DNA of 64,000 bases from contig VZTG01010524.1 of the NCBI GenBank assembly GCA_013397845.1, positions 21,769 to 85,768 on the forward strand, given 5' to 3'. A program made the translations under genes and the position numbers. This document shows, piece after piece, positions 54,431-64,000 of this stretch (the stretch's first letter is position 1; the number at the start of each line of letters is the position of its first letter). The notes beneath the pieces were generated by a model. The model had not been told where the DNA came from. It saw only the letters and a program-made list of their open reading frames with translations, and did not search any database. This DNA comes from Melanocharis versteri. Taxonomy: Eukaryota; Chordata; Aves; Passeriformes; Melanocharitidae.

Positions 54431-55616
54431 AAATCTTTGACAGCCAATATTTATTTGTGATGTTCTTCTCTTGTTTCACCTCATCAAAAGAAGTCAGATC
54501 TCATCATGACCATTTCCCACCAAATGTGAGTTATCAAAATACCAACTTTTCAAAAACTAATCCATTTTCCTGCTCTCTTCTTCTGCCCCTCCCGATTTTC
54601 TGGCTCAAAGACACTTCTGAGTTATCATTTCACTGCTGGGACAAAGCAAAAATACCAAAAAAACCCAACCTGTGACTCACTCTTTGCTTGTGTTTATTAC
54701 TCAAGATTGAGAACGTCTGACAATCCCTCAGAAATTCAAGGAATCAGCAAAAGCCATAAATTTATTTATAAACAAACACAACTCCCCTCCTAAAATGCAG
54801 CTCTCACTGGAATGAGTTCAACACTGGATTATTTAGGATTAAAATAAACAAAACCTGTTGTTAAACGTAGATAAAAACGACAGGCACGAGGGTTGTGCAA
54901 GGGGAAGAAATATTTTTTAAATCCTTTGAATTGCAAATTACAAATATATTTTTCTTTCCTGGATGTTTCTGCGCATGAGCAGCACCCATGCAAAAACTGG
55001 GATAATGCTGACACCAAAACAGAGGGAAAAGTGCCACTGAGGCCCAGCAGGATACTTGTGAAAGCCTGTTCCCATCATTCCTGGGCTGATCCCAAACTCT
55101 TGATCGAGTGTGTGGATCAGGATTTGTTATCTGGAGATCCAGGTTCATCCCTCTGGGGTTTTAGTGGGGAAGAATCAGAGCTGGGATGTCTGAAGAGAGA
55201 GAAGCCCTAATTTCGGGTTGGGATTTGCCCTGGAAGGACAAATGGTGCTGGAAGGAATGGTCTTTTGGGAGCTTAGCCAGAGCCTTTGGATTCAGAGCAG
55301 GCTCCTCTTCCCTTCCTCCGTCACCAGGAGCTGAGGACATTTCCTGAGGAGTTTGTCCTCATCCAAAGGTCTGAGTCCACCTGGGATGACAGATCTTCTC
55401 CCGTGGGATTATCCTGTGGAAACACAGCCCTGAAGCCACAGGGAACAGAAACCAGGGAGGGGAGGATTGACCTGCCCAGGATTCATCCACTGCCCTCTGC
55501 AAATCCCGCAGGAATGACAGGGCTTGCACCCATCCTGGCTCCGATCCAACATGGGATCGTGGGGTGGAGTGGGGAGAGCAGAGTGGAGTTGGGGTGCAGC
55601 AAACACAGCTCGGAAT

Positions 55617-55700
55617 CATTGTCGCGGAATCGTTGTCATGGAAAAGTTGTCATGGAATTCTTGTCATGGAATCGTTATCGTGGAATCGTTATCGCAGAAT
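55617..55700 (+). repeat. 15-bp minisatellite, about 6 units
   Basis: Units of the form tgtcatggaatcgt with variants tatcgtggaatcgt and tatcgcagaatcgt, leading directly into a CR1 fragment. Confidence 0.92.
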
Positions 55701-55802
55701 CGTTGAGTGAATGATCTGGGTTGGGAAGGACCTTAAAGCCCATCTCATTCCAAGGACAGGGACACCTTCCACTCTCCCAGGTTGCTCCAAGCCCCATCCA
55801 AC
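55698..55802 (-). mobile_element. CR1 LINE fragment
   Basis: Antisense CR1: aatgatctgggttgggaagg, accttaaagcccatctcatt and cccaggttgctccaagcccc. Confidence 0.85.
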
Positions 55803-56689
55803 TTGGAAAACAGGCAAAGAAACTTTCCCGAGTTCCCTCCAAGGAGGAGGCAAAGATCCAAAGGAGCTGTTCCCTGTTTTTCCCTAGTTTTCCCTCCTTT
55901 GTGTCAGATCCGTGCCCGTTTTCCTCTCATCCTGGAAAACATCTGGCAATACTCTGGAGTCCTGTGGACGCTCTCACTTCTCCCAGCCAAGCTGTGCTCT
56001 GCAGCGTCCCGTCTGACTGGCTCACACGGAATCTCCCTGGAATCTTTTGGAAGGGTGTCCTCTTCTCCGGAGCCATGGAGATGTTGGGCTTGGACAGGGA
56101 ATCTCACCCCTGGCAGGTTCCTGCGTTGCTCCTCTTCTGTTCCCACCCACAGCAGCCGAGTTCTCTCGTGATTCCTTGCTCCATGATCCCGCTCTTTTCT
56201 GGGATTTAGCAGCTGTTAATGCTTCCTTTTATTTCTTGGGGATGGCTTTTGGCGGCAGCAGCTTTGCCATTCCTGCTCCTCCAGGATAAATGCAGGCAAA
56301 TGTTCTTCTGCCTCCTCCATTCTCCTTGGTCCCGGTTCAGATGAGATCATGTCTTGTCCAACCCCTCATCATTCCTCAGCTCTGCTCCTCGTCTTGTTTC
56401 GGAGCCAGAAGAGTTCACAAAGGTCTCCCAAAATCGAATTTTTCTGCCAGGGATTGGCTTTGTTTATCTGTTTATGGGAAATCAGCTGGAGGTCAGGGAA
56501 CATCCACAGCGCTGGGAAGGATTTTCCACTTTTTAAACCATGAAAATCCGCAGAGAGGGAAGATCTCCAGAGTTTTTATTCCTCTTGGTTGGCTTGACAA
56601 ACTCAGTGGCTGAAAGGGTTTTTAATTCCAGGTCTTGGTGTTTCAAAAAGTTGAGAAACCTCATTTATAGGTCAGGTTCTTTTTCTCAC

Positions 56690-56965
56690 ACGTTCTCCTT
56701 GGTGTTTCCATCTCTCCCTTGGTGTTCCCAGGTTCTCCTTGGTGTTTCCATCTCCTCCTTGGTGTTTCCATCTCCTCCTTGGTGTTTCCACGTCCTCCTT
56801 GGTGTTCCCACGTTCTCCTTGGTGTTTCCATCTCCTCCTTGGTGTTTCCATCTCCTCCTTGGTGTTTCCAAATCTTCCTTGGGGTTCCCATCTCCTCCTT
56901 GGTGTTCCCAGGTTCTCCTTGGTGTTCCCATCTCCTCCTTGGTGTTCCCAGGTTCTCCTTGGCCA
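56690..56965 (+). repeat. 20-bp minisatellite, about 14 units
   Basis: Units tctcctccttggtgtttcca, with ggttctccttggtgttccca and aatcttccttggggttccca variants. Confidence 0.95.
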
Positions 56966-57424
56966 TTTAAAGCTCAGAGACCTCAAACGAACTTTGCTGA
57001 GACACAAATCCTTTGGATGAGCTTCATTTAGTGATCGACCCCAAATTAATTTGCTGTCAAGGCTTTTAATGGACCCTGATAAATCTCCTCGTCCTGGTTT
57101 TTCTTCCCCCGGTGCTGACAGNGGTGTTTCCATCTCCTCCTTGGTGTTTCCAAATCTTCCTTGGGGTTCCCATCTCCTCCTTGGTGTTCCCAGGTTCTCC
57201 TTGGTGTTCCCATCGCCTCCTTGGTGTTCCCAGGTTCTCCTTGGTGTTCCCAGGTTCTCCTTGGCCATTTAAAGCTCAGAGACCTCAAACGAACTTTGCT
57301 GAGACACAAATCCTTTGGATGAGCTTCATTTAGTGATCGACCCCAAATTAATTTGCTGTCAAGGCTTTTAATGGACCCTGATAAATCTCCTCGTCCTGGT
57401 TTTTCTTCCCCCGGTGCTGACAGA
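56841..57424 (+). repeat. Direct duplication around an N at 57122, copies differing by one 20-bp unit
   Basis: 56841-57121 and 57123-57424 match from the minisatellite through gacctcaaacgaactttgct to cttcccccggtgctgacag. The second copy carries one extra ggttctccttggtgttccca unit and a catcgcc variant. Confidence 0.93.
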
Positions 57425-58326
57425 CATCGTCACTGGCTGCTTTTTGCTCTGTAGGAGGTTTGGGATGGTTTGGAGCAGGGATTTCCTCCTGGGAACCTTT
57501 TCCCACACTTCAATCCTTTTTTTCCAAACTGTCCCTTCAAAACAACCACCAAAACTTATTTAAATAACTTAATTCAGCATTTAATGCCCCGTTTTAACTG
57601 GGTGCCAGTTCGGCTGGAGGGGAGGGTTTACGGTTAGAAGCCAATCCCAACTGGCAGCTCCCAAACCAATCCAGAGCTCTGGAATGGGAACGTGATTTCC
57701 TTGGATCACCTGGGTCTCACTGTACCCATCGCACCTGGGGCAGAGTTCAGGTATCCTGAGGTGGAAGGTGACTCCCAAATCATCCTAAATCTTGGTGGAT
57801 TTATGGGAAAAGGGCACGGAGAGCAGGGGAAACACTGATTGTGTTTGTGCCCTGCTCCAGAGGGACTTCAAACAATAAAACAGAAATCTGAAGCTATTTT
57901 TGTTTATTTTCTGGGGTCCTGCTGAGTGCTCTGCTGAGCTCTGGGCAGTGTCTGGAATTCTGGCTTCTCCCAGTTCTGAGTGCTGGATAAAACCTCTCCG
58001 ATGAGTGGGCAGAGATGTTCCGAGCTGGGCTCCAGGGCAGGACCGCTGGAAGCAGCTCCGATGCGGATTTGATGTTCCTTGGCGCGAGGCAGGAGCTGCT
58101 CGGCTGAAGGGCACTGGGTTAACTCAGAGCAGTGAAAAGGCAAAACAGCCACGGAGCTGAAGCACAGCGCGGGACTCGCGTCCAGTTTGCAGAATGGATT
58201 TCAAATCCAGCTCCCAAATCCAGCTCCGGAAATGGTTTCCTGGGAGTTACAGGCCAGGCTTGGTGTTGGGATTAAATCCAAGGACACCAAATGATCAACT
58301 GGACATAAACCAATCCCGTTTATCTG

Positions 58327-58487
58327 TTCCTTTCCTTTCCTTTCCTTTCCTTTCCTTTCCTTTCCTTTCCTTTCCTTTCCTTTCCTCTCCTTTCCTTTCC
58401 TTTCCTTTCCTTTCCTTTCCTTTCCTTTCCTTTCCTTTCCTTTCCTTCCCTTCCCTTCCTTTCCCTTCCCTTCCTTTCCCTTCCCTG
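58327..58487 (+). repeat. (TTTCC)n microsatellite
   Basis: About 30 units of tttcc, degenerating to ttccc at the right end. It is pyrimidine-only on the + strand. Confidence 0.97.
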
Positions 58488-58824
58488 TGAACTCAGATCC
58501 TCCAAGTTTTCCCACTGTTTCCCAGGTTTCCAGCAGCCCCAGAGCACACCAAGTTCCCAACAATATCAACATTTTGCCAGGATTTGGGAGTCAGGTGGGG
58601 GAAAGATGATCCCGGGGGAGCATTTAAAGAAATATTAACTCAAGTGCCTGTGAAATCTTTCCCACGGAGCAGGGAAGAGTTTCCAGCCCAGCATTTCACC
58701 CTCCAAGTGAATCTCTGTTTTCCTCCAGGACCTGGGCTCAGGGCTCCAGAGTTCCCAGGAATCTTTTCCAGGGGTTTGGGATTAGAGCCGATAAATCTTT
58801 AAATATTCTTGTTTCATTTGAGCT

Positions 58825-58983
58825 TCACCTTCTCCTCTGCTCCTGTGGTTTCTGCACCCAGCTCTGGGTCGGTGCTTTCTGGCTGGAGTCGATGATCCGA
58901 TCGGGCTTTTCCAATCCCAGCAATTCCCTGATTTTCTGATAGTTCTCCTTTGGGAATACTCGCCCTTTCAGCTGCCTTTGCAC
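58825..58983 (-). CDS. Unrecognised gene, putative terminal exon (minus strand)
   Basis: On the minus strand an acceptor (gatgtgccacag) at 58984-58985 is followed by 52 codons and TGA. The translation begins VQRQLKGRVFPKENYQKIRE, continues LLGLEKPDRIIDSSQKAPTQ and ends SWVQKPQEQRRR. The composition (many Lys, Glu, Gln, Arg) is unlike the CR1 and GC-rich noise around it. It joins the 57-nt exon at 59655-59711 in phase 0 without a break, giving DGDTLKSQCQ-VQRQLKGRVF. I do not recognise the protein, and it does not match what I recall of CCDC12, the gene that follows PTH1R in human. The pyrimidine tract is weak. It would converge tail-to-tail on PTH1R. Confidence 0.45.
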   Translation of the reverse strand: MQRQLKGRVFPKENYQKIRELLGLEKPDRIIDSSQKAPTQSWVQKPQEQRRR

Positions 58984-59654
58984 CTGTGGCACATCACAAA
59001 ATCTGCCCCCAGCGAGGCATTTCCAGGCATTTTCCAGGGCTGGAAATCAGCAGGGTCCAGGAATGAAAGGAAAAGTTCTGGAAAACTCACCCAGATAATC
59101 AGGAGTAATTAGGAACTCCTAGAAATCTGGCTTTTTTTCCAGGCAGACAGCCCGGGCAGCACAGATCTGACAGGGTAAATTAGTGCCTAATTAGGATTTC
59201 TCCTGATTAGGGGAGTCTTAAGAGAGCAAATGGGGTGGGTGTGACAAAATCGGTACAACTTTCTCTTCATCCTCTCTGCCGCTTCTCCTTCTCTTTTTTC
59301 AGTGGAAAAGGGGTGAATTAGAACAAACTCCGCTTGAGAGCACGGAATTCTGACCCATTTCTCCCGGGTCCCACAGAGTAACTTCTCCCTTCGATTGGAG
59401 CGATGGTTTTCCTGGCACGTTAACTGAGGAATTCGATGGAATTTAATTATTTTCTCGGACTGAGGGTTAACAATTCTGGGCTAACGATGGGGTGTGCAGA
59501 ACCAGAGGTGCTGGCACAATTTGGGATGAAATCCTGATCCCAGGAAAATCAACCCCAAGGCATCTGTTGATTTCCACGGAGCGGGTCTCACCCATAAATT
59601 CTGAAGAGGAAAAGGGGAAGGATTCAAATAAATTCCCTGTTCCCAAAGCCTTAC
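58984..59654 (-). other. Putative intron of the minus-strand gene
   Basis: On the minus strand it is bounded by GTAAGG and CAG, 671 bp. I see nothing else in it. Confidence 0.4.
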
Positions 59655-59711
59655 TTGGCACTGGGATTTCAGGGTGTCTCCATCCTTTAGATCCAGAATC
59701 CAGCAGGATCC
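59655..59711 (-). CDS. Unrecognised gene, putative internal exon (minus strand)
   Basis: On the minus strand a good acceptor (ctcctacctctgtatgtcag) is followed by 57 nt reading GSCWILDLKDGDTLKSQCQ and then the donor GTAAGG. The length is 19 codons, phase 0 to phase 0, matching the terminal exon 671 bp further on. An open frame continues through the donor, so a longer form is possible. The product is not recognised. Confidence 0.42.
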
Positions 59712-60062
59712 CTGACATACAGAGGTAGGAGAAGGTCTGAGGGGCAGCTTCCTCTCCCAAAATTCTCCATTTCCTCTCGGTGTCAACTTCCCCATGTGGG
59801 GATTTAGGGTGTGGGAGATTGGCTGGAAATACCCGGAATTAAAATATTTGGGATGGAGGGACCCGTGTGTGCCTGGTTCCCAAAACGCCCGGGGTTGTAT
59901 CCTCTGAAGCAGGGATTCAAAATCCCCTGGAAAGGCAGCTTAAGCCCAGCTTAACCAAAGGGTGGCCCAAGCAGGCAGGTTTAGGTGCCTGGAGATGAGA
60001 CAAAACCATGAGAAGCAGCATCGATTTAAAGCAGAGCTTTATGAGACATGAGCCAGCCTAAA

Positions 60063-60486
60063 CATAGACCTGAGCTCTTCTTGCCAGGCCAAGCTTTTAC
60101 CTCATTCTCTGTCTAAATTAATCCTACCTTGAGAGCTGCAGGAAAGGAGGAATCAGGGAATCCTGGGATGGTTTAGGTTGGAAAGGAGCTTTAAAACCAC
60201 CCAGCTCCGGTTCCACGGACAGGGGACCTTCCACTACCCCAGGTTCTCCAAGTCCTGGCCAACCTAAATTTAGACTCGAGCTCTTCTTGCCAGGCCAAGC
60301 TTTTACCTCGTTCTCGGTCTAAATTAATCCTTCCTTGAGAGCTGCAGGAAAGGAGGAATCAGGGAATCCTGGGATGGTTTAGGTTGGAAAGGAGCTTTAA
60401 AACCACCCAGCTCTGATTCCACGGATGGGGAATCTTCCACCATCCCAGGTTCCCAAGCCCTGTCCAACCTGGCCTTGGACATGGGC
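60063..60486 (+). repeat. Tandem duplication of about 205 bp including a CR1 fragment
   Basis: Both units run from gagctcttcttgccaggcca through ttgagagctgcaggaaagga and the antisense CR1 piece gaatcctgggatggtttagg. They differ at several sites and no N lies between them. Confidence 0.88.
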
Positions 60487-61414
60487 CGTTTGTTGTTGAA
60501 GGTGGGATGTTTGGAAGGCCGGGTTGGATGAGGTGGAGCTGGTGGGACAGGAGAGTTGGTGGTGGCAGAAGAGGAAGGACAGGCCCGGCCGAGCACCAAA
60601 CCCATCCCATATTCCAAATCCTTCGCCGATCTCCTCCCGTCGGGATCCACGAGGAGACGACCCTGCTGCTAAACCCCTTTGCTTCACCTCAGCAGCTCCA
60701 GGGAGGCCCAGCCCTGGTGGCCACCACAAATCACGAGGTCTGGGCTTTGGGAAAAGGGCTTTTTCCAGGATATTGGCTCCTTTTTCCACTCGGAGCAGGA
60801 GGGAGAGGAGCAGGGGGGTGTTTTTCCCTCTCCAACACTGAAGTGGGTTTAAAGGCCTTGTTCCCCTCCAGAAGAGGGACAAACCCCCAGAAAACTCCAG
60901 GATAAAGTTGTGATTCCAGGGGCATTGCCGGGTGTGTGTCTCCAGGCAGGAATTTGGTTTACATTCCTCCCCTTCTGCTTTCTGCATGGACCAAAGTAAC
61001 GAGCGGGAAAAGGCAAACCACAGGTGTATGTAAAAGGGAATTCCAATAAAAAGAAACCTTTATTGATTCTCGTGGAATCTTTCTCCTGTGTCTTTTCCTG
61101 GCTCTTGGACTCAGAACCTCAAAAATCCTGTTGGGAACGCTTGAGTGGGTGTGGGTTAATTATTCCTCTGGGCTCATGAGGAAGGAGCTCCATGTATCCA
61201 GTTCGTTAAGGATACAGAAAGATGGGAGCGAGTTTCTCTGGAAATCCTTCGGGAAAACCTCACACTGAGGGGCTCCAAAACCTCCCTAGGCTTGTGATTT
61301 TCAGGAGCGCTGGGAACAATCCTGGCCAGCTCCCATCCGTGCTTCCAGCAGTTCCAGAGATGTAATTCCACTGCTGACACCCTCATCCTTAGGCCTGGTT
61401 TAGCTCCTCCCATC

Positions 61415-61515
61415 ACAGAATCCCAGAATGGTTTGGGTTGGAAGGGTGATCCGTAAGGATCATGGACAGGGAGACCTTCCACTATCCCAGGGTGCTCCAA
61501 ACCCTGTCCAGCCTG
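61415..61515 (-). mobile_element. CR1 LINE fragment
   Basis: Antisense CR1: cacagaatcccagaatggtt, tgggttggaagggtgatccg and gggtgctccaaaccctgtcc. Confidence 0.85.
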
Positions 61516-62244
61516 GATGTGGAAGGGCCCCAGCCTCACTGAAATAAAATCCACTAATCCGGGCCTCGCACAGTTGTGGATTCTGGAGCCGTTTTGTCCT
61601 GGAATGGCTAAACCAGAAGGGAAAGGCTGCGGCAGGAGCGAATTCCAATGGGGCTTTGATGGCGCTGAGCAGCCGAAGCGGTGGGAATGACGTTCCATGA
61701 GGGTCATTCCATGGAGGCCTCCCCCGGTTCCCCTGGGATTGGGTTCCCCTGGGATTGCATTTCACGCTCGCAGGAGGAGCCGCGTCTGCTCGCGTGCTGC
61801 TCCAGCCTCCTCCCTCTGCGGGGCAGAGCTCCAGGGAATCTCCCTGCACGTGGGTGGACGAGGTGCCACCACTCCCGGGAGAGTATCGGGTGACACGGGA
61901 GAATCCATCAAAACAACCCCTGGAGCCATGCTGGGACAACAGGGCCGGAGTGCTCCGTGCCAGAGGAGGGAGTTCCGCTTTTCCCGCTGTTTGCTGCTCA
62001 TTCCTCAATTTTCTCCCGCGTTCTCCAGCCGGGATTTAAGGCCATGCTCGGGGAGGTGCCATGCAGCCTTTTGTCCAAAGAAAGTTACGGAAAACAATGT
62101 GGGAAAGGCTCAGTCTTAATGTGGGATGAGGGGAATGTTCAGGTTTACGGGACTGAGTCGCCCAAGAAATTGTTTTCCCCGCGGCTGGTTCGTGGAAGTG
62201 GGGCTGGAGTGATCCGTGCTGAGATCCATGAAGGCCGGGGCTGG

Positions 62245-62400
62245 GAGGAGGGTTTTAAACTTAGTAAGGGAAGATTCAGACGGGGTAAAAGGAAGACAAT
62301 TTTAAGATGAAGGTAGGGAGGGCTGGGATGGAATTCCCAGAGAAGCTGTGGCTGCCCCTGGGATCCCTGGAAGTGCCCAAGGCCAGGCTGGACACAAACC
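62245..62400 (+). mobile_element. CR1 LINE fragment
   Basis: Sense CR1: ttttaaacttagtaagggaa, gaagctgtggctgcccctgg and gtgcccaaggccaggctgga. Confidence 0.8.
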
Positions 62401-63144
62401 ATGGATAATTTTCCCCCTGAGAAAAAGGGATCTCAGTTTGTGGCTGGCTGAGCGGGCAGCAGCTCCGGATCTCCGCAGTTCTCTCTCGAAGAACAAAACC
62501 TCTGGAAAACATTTTCCGTTTCTCTTTGCTCCGCGGAACGCCGCAAGGATTAACGAGTAATATCAGCTCTGCTGAAGCGCCTTCGTCTGCTCCCGGGAAA
62601 GAGGGAACATCCAAGCAGCCCGTGGAAAAGAGGGAACATCCAAGCAGCCAAACTTGGAGCGAGAAAATGGAATTTAATCCAAACAATGTCTGCTGCTTGG
62701 AGCCAACAGCCCTCGGAGCAGGGAAGGATCGAGATGTGCCAAGGTGCTGACCAACAGCCGGATTCCACGTGCAGCACCGCGCAGCTCTCCGTAGGAATCC
62801 TGCTGGATGCAGGGATGGGGAAGGACGTCCCTGGAGCAGCAGGTGGATCACAGAGCCCCTTCCGGGCTGGGATGGATAAGGGGCTCCGCCAGGGGTAAAT
62901 CGAGGCCGTGGATGCAGCGGTGGGAGCCAAGCCGGCCATTCCCTGGGCCCATCCGGAGTCTGGCCCTGAGTTCCGGCATCCAAAGGGCTCCCGCGATATT
63001 CCTTGGATGCATTTTACCCTGTCTGGGAGATGGCAAAGCAGTGGGATCACCGTGGCAAAGGAGGAGCCCGGGATTCTGTTTTGGGAACCGGGAACTCTCT
63101 TTTTAAAGGCCATTCATTCCCAGTTCCTACGAGTTTGGGAAGAA

Positions 63145-63440
63145 TGTGAGAGGGATGGAGAACCTTTCCCATGAGGAAAGGCTGGGAGAGCTGGGATTGT
63201 TCAGCCCGGAGAGGAGAAGCTTTGGGGTGACCTCATTGTGACCTTCCAGGACCTGAAGGAGCTGCAGGAAAGATGGAAAGAGACAATTTCCAAGGGCTGG
63301 AGCAACAGGACAAGCGGGAATGGCTTCAGATGGAAAGGGAGCAGGGATGGATGGGAAATTGGGAAGGAATCCTTCCCTGGGAGGGTGGGGAGGCCCTGGC
63401 ACAGGTTCCCAGGGGAGCCGTGGCTGCCCCTTGAGGGCTG
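63145..63440 (+). mobile_element. CR1 LINE fragment
   Basis: Sense CR1: atgaggaaaggctgggagag, attgttcagcccggagagga, accttccaggacctgaagga and ggaggccctggcacaggttc. Confidence 0.88.
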
Positions 63441-63713
63441 GAAATTTCCTCTGGGTTTTGAAGGAAATCTGCCTTCTCTGGAAGCAACCACAGGGCTCCA
63501 GAAGCAGAATCCTGAGAGGAAAACTCTTGGAAAAGCTGCAGTAAATCCGCAGGAACCAGCGAGGCTTGAAGGGCAGCGAGAGTGATTTGAGGGAGTGCCT
63601 GGCAAGGAAAAGCCGCAGGGAAAGAAGACACGAGACCAATCCCGAGGGATCCACCCGATCCAAACCAGCCCTCGTTGTTTGTTGTTGTGCACATTCCCTT
63701 TGCCAGCTCCTAT

Positions 63714-63799
63714 CTGCCGGCGGGACGCCGCCGGATCCTCAGGAAAAACAACCTCGGTGCACTCGGAGTCACTTTCCTCGACAAAAACATCTGCGGGGC
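63714..63799 (-). CDS. Possible coding exon fragment (minus strand), product unknown
   Basis: After an AG at 63800-63801 the minus strand reads PADVFVEESDSECTEVVFPE and then DPAASRRQ. The acidic, hydrophobically patterned peptide looks coding. No GT donor sits at the point where the frame stops looking like protein; the nearest are weak (GTTGTT about 40 bp earlier, GTGCAC further on). It could be an upstream exon of the gene ending at 58825, or chance. Confidence 0.2.
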
Positions 63800-64000
63800 C
63801 TGGGCAACGGGGTCTTGAGTTTCAGGCAAAAAATCCAGCGTTAAACAGCTGGAATGCTCCCTAAGGAAGGCTGAAAATCCCTCTTTTCCCTGATCCCATC
63901 TTAATTCCAGCGATGTTTGGAGGTTTTTTCTTCTTTTGGGTTTAGCTCCATCCTGCTTTGTCCCCCCTTCCCTGATCTTGGTGTGGGATTGGGGTGAAGG

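Larger units (their letters stand above)
52812..58824. other. Downstream of PTH1R stop: 3' UTR and intergenic DNA
   Basis: No canonical AATAAA follows the PTH1R stop closely; the first on the + strand is at 54843-54848. On the minus strand AATAAA words lie near 54765, so two convergent transcripts could end here, but this is a guess. The stretch also holds CR1 fragments, three minisatellites and a (TTTCC)n tract. Bases 52830-53700 show nothing recognisable. Confidence 0.6.
59712..64000. other. Right end of window: repeats, possibly further introns of the minus-strand gene
   Basis: It contains a tandem duplication (60063-60486), CR1 fragments (61415, 62245, 63145) and the coding-like block at 63714-63799. 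AATAAA words occur on both strands near 61045-61065. No complete gene can be assembled. Bases 61520-62240 and 62400-63140 show nothing I can support. Confidence 0.6.

Noticed and set aside
60880..60987. Minus-strand frame starting MQKAEGEECKPNSCLETHTR after a CAG
   Set aside because: It has no clear donor, and the frame soon runs into unrelated GC-rich sequence and CR1.
61957..62310. 117-codon plus-strand open frame that looks protein-like
   Set aside because: Its C-terminal part is CR1 sequence and the rest has no splice or homology support.
58825..64000. CCDC12, the gene downstream of PTH1R in human
   Set aside because: The peptides seen on the minus strand do not match what I recall of CCDC12, so I left the gene unnamed.

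Overview
The window is vertebrate genomic DNA, almost certainly from a bird. About two dozen fragments of the avian CR1 LINE are scattered on both strands, and the only gene that can be followed from exon to exon is a parathyroid hormone 1 receptor (PTH1R) of avian type. I would guess a passerine from the sequence texture, but that is weak. Every other feature is repeat, intron or a low-confidence gene fragment, and no bacterial, plasmid or viral gene is visible.

Layout. Bases 1-425 hold the end of a 23-bp minisatellite that runs off the left edge. Bases 426-5428 are upstream or first-intron DNA with no exon I can support. PTH1R lies on the + strand from 5429 to 52811 in twelve coding exons, which match the human exons E1, E3, G, M1, M2, M3, M4, EL2, M5, M6/7, M7 and T. 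The signal-peptide exon (S) is not in the window or not recognisable, and the optional exon E2 is absent; E1 joins E3 directly in frame. All splice phases agree, and the twelve exons sum to 1,542 nt (514 codons with the stop). The product is a class B1 G-protein-coupled receptor with a six-cysteine hormone-binding ectodomain, four N-glycosylation sites, seven membrane helices and a C-terminal ETVM PDZ ligand.

Three things in this gene need attention. First, exon M6/7 carries an in-frame TAA at 50719-50721, just before transmembrane helix 6, in an otherwise intact gene. Second, exon M1 occurs twice (30298-30392 and 30970-31064) in two near-identical 671-bp blocks separated by a single N. Third, the same structure, a direct duplication meeting at one N, recurs at several other places. 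It looks like unmerged haplotypes in the assembly rather than biology.

Downstream of PTH1R (52812-64000) I see CR1 fragments, minisatellites and a (TTTCC)n tract. On the minus strand two short exons (59655-59711 and 58825-58983) join in phase and end in a stop, so a second gene probably converges tail-to-tail on PTH1R. I do not recognise its product. A third coding-like block near 63.7-63.8 kb may be an earlier exon of the same gene. The introns are rich in minisatellites. One of them (47.87-48.12 kb) appears to have grown out of a CR1 fragment, and a 1-kb polypurine array lies at 14.76-15.76 kb.
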